A DNA stretch of 33,729 nucleotides from Pseudomonadota bacterium (GTDB lineage Bacteria > Pseudomonadota > Alphaproteobacteria > Rhizobiales > Xanthobacteraceae): positions 1 through 33,729 of the forward strand of contig JAEYRD010000169.1 of the NCBI GenBank assembly GCA_023435725.1, written 5' to 3'. The notes under the pieces were generated by a model that had not been told where the DNA came from, did not search any database, and worked only from the letters and a program-made list of their open reading frames with translations. The translations under genes and the position numbers were made by a program. Of the stretch, positions 15,269 to 22,466 are shown piece by piece. Positions within the stretch are counted from its first letter, which is position 1; each line of letters begins with the position of its first letter.

Positions 15269-15820
15269 ATGTCAGACCCACACGTCGCAAATCACGAGCC
15301 GGACGCCGAAGCCGCACGCACGTCGACCGGCTTGCTGTCGCGGATCAATGCCGTCGTCGCTCGCTGGGGCATGTATCTGTCCGTGAGCGGCCTGCTCGTC
15401 ATCGTCACCATCGTGTTCTACCAGGTGTTCGGACGTTACGTGCTCAATTCCAGCCCGACCTGGACTGAGAACCTCGCGCTGGTTCTGATCCTGTATGTCA
15501 CGCTGATCGGCGCCGCCGTCGGCGTGCGCGATGCCGGACACATCGGCATGGACAGTCTGCTGGTGATGCTTCCGGATCGCGTGCGAGAGAAGATCGAACT
15601 CGTGATCCACGTCCTGGTGGCCGTGTTCGGCATTGCGATGGTCTACAACGGCTGGATACTCGGCGCTTCGGTCGGAACCGTGAAGATCCCCAATCTCGGC
15701 CTGCCTGAGGTTGTCCGCTACGTACCGCTGATCGCCTCCGGCGTCTTGATCGTCTCCTTCTCCATCGAGCACATCATTGCTCTGCTGCGCGGCGAAGAGG
15801 TCGTCCCGTCATGGAATTGA
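15269..15820 (+). CDS. TRAP transporter small permease (DctQ family)
   Basis: A 183-residue protein from the ATG at 15269, preceded by AGGGAGA. It has four predicted membrane helices (about 35-58, 70-90, 111-130 and 150-170) and the F-x-R-Y ... W-T-E-N-L-A motif typical of DctQ. It pairs with the large permease, whose start overlaps its last ten bases. It lies 64 bp after the receptor gene. Confidence 0.92.
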   Translation: MSDPHVANHEPDAEAARTSTGLLSRINAVVARWGMYLSVSGLLVIVTIVFYQVFGRYVLNSSPTWTENLALVLILYVTLIGAAVGVRDAGHIGMDSLLVMLPDRVREKIELVIHVLVAVFGIAMVYNGWILGASVGTVKIPNLGLPEVVRYVPLIASGVLIVSFSIEHIIALLRGEEVVPSWN

Positions 15821-17103
15821 TCATTCTCGGCGCCTCCTTCTTCGGCTTCCTGATCCTCGGCGTACCGGTCGCCTTCGCGATCGGCCTCTCGGCGATTTGC
15901 ACCATCCTCTACGAAGGCCTGCCGGTCGCCGTCATCTTCCAGCAGATGATGTCGGGGATGAACATCTTCTCCTTTCTCGCCATTCCGTTCTTCGTCTTCA
16001 GCGGCGAGCTGATGCTGCATGGCGGCGTCGCCGACAAGATCGTGCAGCTGGCCAAGAACCTCGTCGGACACATCCGCGGCGGGCTCGGCATGTCGAACGT
16101 GGTCGCTTGCACGCTGTTCGGCGGCGTCTCCGGCTCGCCCGTGGCCGATGTGTCGGCGATGGGAGCGGTGATGATCCCGATGATGAAAAAGGAGGGTTTC
16201 GACACCGACTACGCCGTCAACGTCACCACCCACGCCTCGCTGGTCGGAGCGCTGATGCCGACCAGTCATAATATGATCATCTATGCACTTGCAGCCGGCG
16301 GCAAGGTGTCGATCGGCGCGTTGATCGCCGCCGGCATCTTGCCGGCGCTCGTGCTGATGGCGTGCATGCTGGTTGCCGCTTACGCGGTCGCGGTGAAGCG
16401 GGGCTATCCGGCCGGCAAATTTCCGGGCTGGGCCGAGGTGTTCCGCTCGTTCGCGGCCGCGCTGCCCGGCCTTCTGATCGTCGGCATCATCCTGGCGGGC
16501 ATCCTGTCCGGTGTCTTCACTGCAACTGAATCTGCAGCCGTCGCGGTCACCTACACGATCCTGCTGACGTTCTTCATCTACCGTACCATGACCTTGACGA
16601 ACTTCCTGCGGGCCGCTGCGAAGGCCGTGAAGACGACGGGCGTGGTGCTGCTGCTGATCGGTGTCTCCACCATGTTCCAGTATCTGATGGGACTCTACGA
16701 GGTGGCCGACCTCGCCGGCGACATGATGAGCAAGGTGTCCACGCAACCCTGGGCCATCTTCCTGCTCATCAACGTCATCCTGTTTGTGCTCGGCACGTTC
16801 ATGGACATGGCTGCGACCATCCTGATCTGCACCCCGATCTTCCTGCCGATCGCGATGAAGGCGGGCATGGATCCGGTGCAGTTCGGCATGCTGATGCTGA
16901 TCAACTGCGCGCTCGGGTTGAACACCCCGCCGGTCGGAACCACGCAATTCGTGGGCTGCGCCATCGGCGGAATCTCGGTGGGCGCGGTGATGCGCACCAT
17001 CCTGCCGTTCTACGCCGCCCTGATTGCAGCTCTGATGTTCGTGACCTACATCCCCGCGTTCTCGCTGTGGCTGCCCCGCCTGCTGATGGGTTACAAGGGA
17101 TAG
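15811..17103 (+). CDS. TRAP transporter large permease (DctM family)
   Basis: A 430-residue protein with about twelve hydrophobic segments, the DctM-type transport subunit that drives sodium- or proton-coupled uptake. Typical segments include S-G-S-P-V-A-D-V-S-A-M-G and, near the C terminus, G-L-N-T-P-P-V-G-T. Its ATG overlaps the end of the DctQ gene by ten bases, indicating translational coupling. Length is normal for the family. The dehydrogenase gene follows after 24 bp. Confidence 0.95.
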   Translation: MELIILGASFFGFLILGVPVAFAIGLSAICTILYEGLPVAVIFQQMMSGMNIFSFLAIPFFVFSGELMLHGGVADKIVQLAKNLVGHIRGGLGMSNVVACTLFGGVSGSPVADVSAMGAVMIPMMKKEGFDTDYAVNVTTHASLVGALMPTSHNMIIYALAAGGKVSIGALIAAGILPALVLMACMLVAAYAVAVKRGYPAGKFPGWAEVFRSFAAALPGLLIVGIILAGILSGVFTATESAAVAVTYTILLTFFIYRTMTLTNFLRAAAKAVKTTGVVLLLIGVSTMFQYLMGLYEVADLAGDMMSKVSTQPWAIFLLINVILFVLGTFMDMAATILICTPIFLPIAMKAGMDPVQFGMLMLINCALGLNTPPVGTTQFVGCAIGGISVGAVMRTILPFYAALIAALMFVTYIPAFSLWLPRLLMGYKG

Positions 17104-17127
17104 CAGCAACACAGGGAGAATCCGTCC

Positions 17128-17934
17128 GTGACCGACTATCGCAAGCTCTTCGACCTCACCGGCAAGACGGCCGTGGTGCTCGGCGCCGCCTCGGGCATCG
17201 GCAGGTCGTCGGCCGAGGCGCTGGCCGCGCTTGGCGCCCGCGTCGTCTGTGCCGATCGCGCGCTTGACGCAGCGGAAGCGACTGCCGCCGGCATTCGTGA
17301 CAAGGGCGGCTGGGCCGAGGCGGCTGCGTGCGACGCCGCGAGCGCCGCCGACGTCAATGCGCTCGCCAAATTCGTGATGCAGAAATTCCCGCGGCTCGAC
17401 ATCGCCGTGACCACACCCGGGCTCAACATCCGCAAGACCATCCTCGATTACACCGAGGAGGATCTCGACCGCGTCGTTACGCTCAACGTCAAGGGTACGG
17501 TCTGGTTCTTCCAGGCCTTCGGTCGCATCATGGTCGAGCAGAAGGGCGGCAGCATCATCGCCTGCTCGTCGGTGCGTGCCGTCACGATCGAGCCGGGCCT
17601 TGCCGTCTATGGATCGACCAAGGCCGCCATCGGCCTTCTCGTGAAGGGCTTTGCCTCGGAGGTCGGCCGCTCCGGCGTGCGCGTCAATGCGATCGCCCCG
17701 AGCATCGCCGAGACCGCGCTGACCGGCCCGTTCAAGCAGCGTCCCGACATCTATGGTCTCTACGCCGGCCACACCGTGTTTAACCGCTGGAGCAGCGCCG
17801 ACGAGGTCGCAACCGCCGTGGCCTATCTCGCCTCGGATGCCGCGAGCTATGTCAGCGGCAGCACGCTGTTCGTCGATGGCGGCTGGACGGCAGTCGACGG
17901 TCCGCCGACCGGCTTGACCCAGCTGCACAAATAG
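17128..17934 (+). CDS. Short-chain dehydrogenase/reductase (SDR)
   Basis: A 268-residue protein starting at a GTG at 17128, with AGGGAGA upstream. The classical SDR cofactor loop appears as G-A-A-S-G-I-G, and the catalytic residues are Ser148, Tyr161 and Lys165 (Y-G-S-T-K). The usual N-N-A-G structural motif is replaced by T-T-P-G, an uncommon variant. C-terminal S-G-S-T-L-F-V-D-G-G is standard. An acidic residue after strand 2 (C-A-D-R) suggests NAD preference. It is probably the first oxidation step for the compound imported by the upstream TRAP system. The substrate is unknown. Its stop lies 15 bp from the end of a convergent gene. Confidence 0.9.
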   Translation: MTDYRKLFDLTGKTAVVLGAASGIGRSSAEALAALGARVVCADRALDAAEATAAGIRDKGGWAEAAACDAASAADVNALAKFVMQKFPRLDIAVTTPGLNIRKTILDYTEEDLDRVVTLNVKGTVWFFQAFGRIMVEQKGGSIIACSSVRAVTIEPGLAVYGSTKAAIGLLVKGFASEVGRSGVRVNAIAPSIAETALTGPFKQRPDIYGLYAGHTVFNRWSSADEVATAVAYLASDAASYVSGSTLFVDGGWTAVDGPPTGLTQLHK

Positions 17935-17949
17935 GGCGGCCATCCGCGT

Positions 17950-18648
17950 CTAGCCGGCAAAGCCCACGCGTTGGCGCAGATCCCTGTGATCTGCGCCGGT
18001 CAGTAGCGCGATCAGCGCGGCGGCCTCTTTCGGATGCGCGGCCCGCGTGGTCACGCCGGCCGTGTACATCGTCACGAGCTCGCATCCAGGCGGCAGCGAC
18101 CCTGATAGCGCGATGCCGTCGGTTGCGATAATCTCGGTGGCCTGGGTGCACCCGAGCGGCCTTGTCGCGGTGGACGCCGCAAGCTCCCGCATTGCGGTTG
18201 CGCCATTCGGAAAGATCTTCAGGCGCGAGGCGACCTCATAGGCAATCCCGAGCTGGTCCAGCACCTTGGCGACGTGTTGTCCCGCCGTCGAGGCCTTGGC
18301 ATCAGGGACATAGATCGCGTCGGCACCGTGCAGCACTTCGCGCAGATCGGCTTCGGTCTTTACCGTCACCCTGGGATCGCGGCTGCGGACTGCCAGCGCG
18401 GTCTCGACCCGGCCGATATCTGCGATCGAGGAGGGGATCACGAGCTTCTCCTCGGCGAGCTTCGCTAGGAGGGCCTGCGTCAGGATGACGAGATCGGCCG
18501 ACGTGCTTGCACGCAGCTTGTCGGCCATGATGCCGACCGCGCCGAATTCGCCGTCGATGCCGAAGGCGGTCTTTGTCTTGAAATCGTCGGTGAGGCCGCG
18601 CACTAGGCCTTGCGCCGCGCCGCCGCTCAGAATGTTCACTGTCGTCAC
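17950..18648 (-). CDS. ModA-like substrate-binding protein without signal peptide
   Basis: A 232-residue protein from a GTG at 18648 that overlaps the stop of the molybdenum hydroxylase gene by four bases (GTGA). The sequence begins V-N-I-L-S-G-G-A-A-Q-G-L, followed by D-K-L-R and S-T-S-A-D-L-V-I-L, and resembles periplasmic-binding-protein type 2 domains of the molybdate-binding (ModA) group. There is no signal peptide and no upstream in-frame extension that looks coding, so it appears cytoplasmic. Its translational coupling to a molybdenum enzyme suggests a role in oxyanion or cofactor handling, or as a ligand sensor. Which ligand it binds is not known. Confidence 0.7.
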   Translation of the reverse strand: MTTVNILSGGAAQGLVRGLTDDFKTKTAFGIDGEFGAVGIMADKLRASTSADLVILTQALLAKLAEEKLVIPSSIADIGRVETALAVRSRDPRVTVKTEADLREVLHGADAIYVPDAKASTAGQHVAKVLDQLGIAYEVASRLKIFPNGATAMRELAASTATRPLGCTQATEIIATDGIALSGSLPPGCELVTMYTAGVTTRAAHPKEAAALIALLTGADHRDLRQRVGFAG

Positions 18649-20777
18649 GATGCAAGCTCCATGGCCGCGATGATCTTGTCGCGCGTGATCGGCAGGTCGC
18701 GCACGCGCACGCCGAGGCAATCGTAAACTGCATTTGCGATCGCCGCCGTCACCGGACCGAGAGCGGCTTCGCCGGCACCGACAGGCTCGATCTCCGGCCG
18801 CTGGATGATCTCGACATCCACCGCCGGCACCTCGCTGAAGGTGAGGATCGGATAGTCCGTCCAGGAGGTCGAAGTGATCCGCGTTCGGTCGAAGCGGACA
18901 CGCTCCTTCAGCACCCAGCTCGTCGCCTGGATCGCGCCGCCCTCGATCTGGTTGACCACGCCATCCGGATTGATTGCCTCGCCAACGTCGACGGCAAGCG
19001 TCAGCCGTTTCACGCGGATGTCGTCGGCACCCTCGATCTCCGCAATCGCGGCGCAATACGCGCCCGTGTTCTTGTAGCGGGCGAAGCCGACGCCGTGGCC
19101 GATGCCGGATCGCTTCTGTGGTTTCCACTGCGCGCGTCGCGCCGTGGCCCGGATGACGTCCTTCGCCCGATCGTCACGCAGATGCCGCAGACGGAACTCG
19201 ATCGGATCTTCGTCGCGCAGGGCGGCGATCTCGTCGAGCAGGGATTCGATGGCGAACACATTGCCTTGTGCACCCAGGGTCCGCAGCGCTGACGTGCGCA
19301 CCGGCATGGTCAGCAGCCGGTGGCTCGTGATCGTCCAGGCCGGAAAGTCATAGAGCGGAACGGAGTTGCGGTCGCCGCCGCCGCCATTGGCAGCCGGCGG
19401 ATTGGACGAAATCATGCGCGGGTACGGATTTGCCATCTCGGTCGCAGCAAGCAGCGCGGGCTGCGCCGCACGTCCCGGCCGCGCTGCATGACCATTGCTC
19501 CAGATCGCATGGCGCCAGCCGACGATCTCATTGTCCGCATCGAGATCGGCCTCGATCTCGATGGCCATGGCTGCACCGAACGGCGCATGGGACATCTCGT
19601 CGTGGCGGGACCACTGCACCCGCACCGGACGTCCGGCGGCTGCTTTCGCCAGCAGCACGGCATCGAGCGCGACGTCATCGGCCGCATTGTGTCCATAGCA
19701 GCCCGCACCCTCCATATGCTCGACAATAATGCTCTCGGCCGGCAGCTTGAGCACGATCGCGAGATCGGCGCGCAGCAGATAGACACCCTGGCTGTGCGTC
19801 CAGACATGGACACGATCACCGTCCCATTGCGCCATGGCGCAGGATGGTGCGATCGAGGCATGCGCGATGTATGGGCGCGTATATTGCCCGCGGAGCGTTT
19901 GGGCGTGCTTGCGCGGCGTCGCTGCCGTCCTGGAGCCGATGATGGTCGTTTCGACCGGCTGGCTCTTCAGGAAACCCGCAAGGTCATCTTCATTGGGCAG
20001 CGGTTCGCCGCCCGACCATGCCGCGCCCTTGCGTAAGGCTTTCAGTGCGGTTTCCGCCGCCGCCTCGCTGTCCGCGATCACGCCGGCAAAGCTGCCGTCG
20101 CGCACGATCGCGACGAGGCCGGGGACGGCGCCCGCAGCCGCCTCATTGAGCGCGATCAATCTGGCGCCCGAGACGTCCGGCCGCAGCACGCGTCCGTGTA
20201 CGATGTCCGGCACTGCGCGGTCGTGGATGAAACGCGGGCGCGCGAACACCTTGTCGGGAATATCGACGCGATGAACCGAGTGTCCCGCGACGGTGCGCTT
20301 GGCGGCGATCTTCGCTGTCGCGCCTACGGTGGCGTCGTGGTCGAGAGAGACCTCGCCGGTCAGCTCCCAATAGCTGGTTCTGACGTTGCCCGGTCCTGAG
20401 ATCGTGCCGTCATCGACGTCGAGCAGCGATGCATCGACGCCAAGGCGTTCCGATGCCGCGGCCAGGAATAGCTGGCGCACCTCGGCGCAGACGTATCGGA
20501 GCGCGCGGCCGGACTGCTGAACCGACAGGCTGCCCGAGGTGACGCCCTCGTTCGGGCTCGTCGCCGTCGAGGCCCGAATCATTTCGATCCGGCCGATCTC
20601 GACGTCGAGCTCGTCAGCGGCAATCTGGGCCAGCGCCGTGACGATGCCCTGGCCGATCTCGACCTTGCCGGGGGAGATCGCTACACGTCCTTCGTCGGTG
20701 AACCGCACCCAGGACGACAGCTTCGGATTGGCCGTCAGGCTGACCGGCAGTCTCGGGGCAGGGGGCGGCGTCGTCAT
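18645..20777 (-). CDS. Molybdopterin hydroxylase large subunit (xanthine dehydrogenase family, IorB/CoxL-like)
   Basis: A 710-residue protein from the ATG at 20777, which overlaps the preceding 2Fe-2S gene by four bases (ATGA). Molybdopterin-binding segments are visible across the length, including G-K-V-E-I-G-Q-G near the start, and the catalytic glutamate is present as Glu670 in V-G-A-G-E-A-A-L. This layout fits two-subunit hydroxylases such as isoquinoline 1-oxidoreductase and nicotinate dehydrogenase, which hydroxylate N-heterocycles or oxidise aldehydes. No FAD (CoxM-type) subunit is present, so electrons probably leave through the 2Fe-2S partner to a cytochrome or quinone. No twin-arginine signal is seen. 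The substrate is unknown. Confidence 0.88.
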   Translation of the reverse strand: MTTPPPAPRLPVSLTANPKLSSWVRFTDEGRVAISPGKVEIGQGIVTALAQIAADELDVEIGRIEMIRASTATSPNEGVTSGSLSVQQSGRALRYVCAEVRQLFLAAASERLGVDASLLDVDDGTISGPGNVRTSYWELTGEVSLDHDATVGATAKIAAKRTVAGHSVHRVDIPDKVFARPRFIHDRAVPDIVHGRVLRPDVSGARLIALNEAAAGAVPGLVAIVRDGSFAGVIADSEAAAETALKALRKGAAWSGGEPLPNEDDLAGFLKSQPVETTIIGSRTAATPRKHAQTLRGQYTRPYIAHASIAPSCAMAQWDGDRVHVWTHSQGVYLLRADLAIVLKLPAESIIVEHMEGAGCYGHNAADDVALDAVLLAKAAAGRPVRVQWSRHDEMSHAPFGAAMAIEIEADLDADNEIVGWRHAIWSNGHAARPGRAAQPALLAATEMANPYPRMISSNPPAANGGGGDRNSVPLYDFPAWTITSHRLLTMPVRTSALRTLGAQGNVFAIESLLDEIAALRDEDPIEFRLRHLRDDRAKDVIRATARRAQWKPQKRSGIGHGVGFARYKNTGAYCAAIAEIEGADDIRVKRLTLAVDVGEAINPDGVVNQIEGGAIQATSWVLKERVRFDRTRITSTSWTDYPILTFSEVPAVDVEIIQRPEIEPVGAGEAALGPVTAAIANAVYDCLGVRVRDLPITRDKIIAAMELAS

Positions 20778-21244
20778 GGTGCAGCCATCTCCGAAGCCGC
20801 ACGCAGCACGGCGCGGACCATGCGGTTGTGCGATCCGCAGCGACACAGATTGCGATCGAGCGCCGTCCTGACCTCGGCCTCCGTCGGCGACGGATTGCGC
20901 TTCAGCAGCGCCGCCGCGCTGATCAGGATTCCCGAGACGCAATAGCCGCATTGCATCGCCTGTTCGGAGATGAATGCACGTTGCAGCCGGTGCGGTTGCT
21001 CCGGCGTGCCGAGGCCTTCCACCGTCACGACGTCCTTGCCGGCGACCGACCACATCGGCATGTCGCAGGAGGTCATCGCACGGTCGCCGACCATGACGTG
21101 ACAGGCGCCGCACTCACCGGCGCCGCAGCCGAAATGCGAACCAGTGACGCCGAGCCGGCCGCGCAGCACCTCGAGCAGTGTCTGATCGGGGTCGGCATCC
21201 ACGGCGGCCGCGGCGCCATTGAGTTGGAATTGAATGGTGGGCAT
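20774..21244 (-). CDS. 2Fe-2S subunit of the molybdenum hydroxylase (IorA/CoxS-like)
   Basis: A 156-residue protein with the two-cluster layout of this family. The plant-type N-terminal cluster motif is C-G-A-G-E-C-G-A-C, with a further Cys about a dozen residues on. The C-terminal helical cluster motifs are Q-C-G-Y-C and L-C-R-C-G. It passes electrons from the molybdenum site of the large subunit encoded directly downstream (four-base overlap). It follows the Bug-type receptor gene by 15 bp. Confidence 0.93.
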   Translation of the reverse strand: MPTIQFQLNGAAAAVDADPDQTLLEVLRGRLGVTGSHFGCGAGECGACHVMVGDRAMTSCDMPMWSVAGKDVVTVEGLGTPEQPHRLQRAFISEQAMQCGYCVSGILISAAALLKRNPSPTEAEVRTALDRNLCRCGSHNRMVRAVLRAASEMAAP

Positions 21245-21259
21245 GATCGGTCTGCTGAC

Positions 21260-22234
21260 TCAGGATTTGTCGAACTTCTTGACGACGTCGGCCCATTTTT
21301 CAATGTCGCCGCGCAGGAACTTGTCGAACTCCTCCGGTGTCATCGACATGGGGACGGCACCTTGCTCGGTCCAGAGCTTGACGACGTCGGGCCGCTTCAC
21401 CATCGCGTTCACGGCGGCATTGAGCTTGTCGATGATCGCTTTTGGCGTGCCGGCCGGTGCCATCAGGCCCAGCCAGATCGTCGCCTCATAGCCGGCTACG
21501 CCTGCCTCGATCGCGGTCGGCACGTTCGGCAGCACCGCGGAGCGTTGCTTGCCGGTGGTCGCGAGCGCGCGGACCTGGTTCTCGCCGATATTCGGCGCCA
21601 TCGCCGGCACCGCGTCGATCATCATCTGCACCTGCCCGCCGATTACGCCGCTGCGCGCCTCGCCGCTGTTGCGGTAGGGGACGTGGACGAGGTCGATTCC
21701 GGCCATAGCTTTGAACAGCTCGCCGGCCATGTGATAGGGCGTGCCCTGGCCGGAGGAGGCGTAGTTCAGCTTGCCCGGCTGCGCTTTGGCGAGCGCGATG
21801 AACTCCTGCAGCGTCTTTGCCGGAACTTGCGGGTTCACCACGATGACGAGATCGGAATAGTTCACCGGCGCGATCGGGGCGAGGTCGCGCATCAGCTCGT
21901 ATTTGCGCTGCGCCGGGGTCAGCAGCGATTCGTTCGCGGTCTGGGTGTTGGACATCATCAACAGTGTGTAGCCGTCGGCGGGCGACTTCGCCGCTTCGGC
22001 CGTGCCGATGACACCACCAGCGCCGGTGCGGTTCTCGATCACGAAGGGCTGGCCAAAGCTCTCCTGGAGCACGTTGCCGATCAGCCGAGCTGCGACATCG
22101 GCCGGCCCGCCAGCCCCGAAAGGAACCACGATCCGGACCGAATGGGCAGGATAATCTTGCGCAAACGAGGGGGCAGCAGCGCTTGCAACAAGCAGTCCGC
22201 CCGCCAATGCCAGCACGAATCTTCGGGCTGTCAT
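21260..22234 (-). CDS. Tripartite tricarboxylate (Bug/TctC) solute receptor
   Basis: A 324-residue protein from the ATG at 22234, with GGGAGGT upstream. A signal peptide (V-L-A-L-A-G-G-L-L-V-A-S-A-A-A-P-S-F-A) precedes Y-P-A-H-S-V-R-I-V-V-P-F-G-A-G-G-P, the classic Bug N-terminal strand and ligand loop. Bug receptors bind carboxylates or aromatics such as nicotinate in the periplasm. No TctA/TctB permease is nearby, so it may use a distant permease or serve as a sensor. It heads the operon of the molybdenum hydroxylase, so its ligand is probably that enzyme's substrate or a precursor. Confidence 0.93.
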   Translation of the reverse strand: MTARRFVLALAGGLLVASAAAPSFAQDYPAHSVRIVVPFGAGGPADVAARLIGNVLQESFGQPFVIENRTGAGGVIGTAEAAKSPADGYTLLMMSNTQTANESLLTPAQRKYELMRDLAPIAPVNYSDLVIVVNPQVPAKTLQEFIALAKAQPGKLNYASSGQGTPYHMAGELFKAMAGIDLVHVPYRNSGEARSGVIGGQVQMMIDAVPAMAPNIGENQVRALATTGKQRSAVLPNVPTAIEAGVAGYEATIWLGLMAPAGTPKAIIDKLNAAVNAMVKRPDVVKLWTEQGAVPMSMTPEEFDKFLRGDIEKWADVVKKFDKS

Positions 22235-22393
22235 GCCCACCTCCCTGATCTCTTCTTGTTGGCCGGCACTGTAGCGGCAGGCGAAGCAGACTGTCGACGC
22301 CTCACAAAGTCGATCGTGCCGGGAATATCGGTTGGTCTTCGATGTGACCACGTCGCCTTTCGCGCCTGCGGCAGGAACCGGCGGCGCGCGGGA

Positions 22394-22405
22394 TTTGAGC
22401 AAATC
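22394..22405. promoter_or_regulatory. Short palindrome in the divergent region before the Mo-bisPGD oxidoreductase
   Basis: ATTTG-AG-CAAAT is a perfect 5-bp-arm inverted repeat about 60 bp upstream of the ATG at 22467. It could be an operator half, but short repeats arise by chance. The remaining intergenic sequence (22235-22466) shows no strong promoter. Confidence 0.2.
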
Positions 22406-22466
22406 GCATGGCATTGCCGGATAAATACGCTCGGCTGACAGGTATTTTGGTGTTACGAATTTGGCC

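Noticed and set aside
15718..17943. 741-codon leftward frame over the TRAP permease and SDR genes
   Set aside because: It is antisense to clear family members; the product is Asp/His/Arg-rich without recognisable domains.
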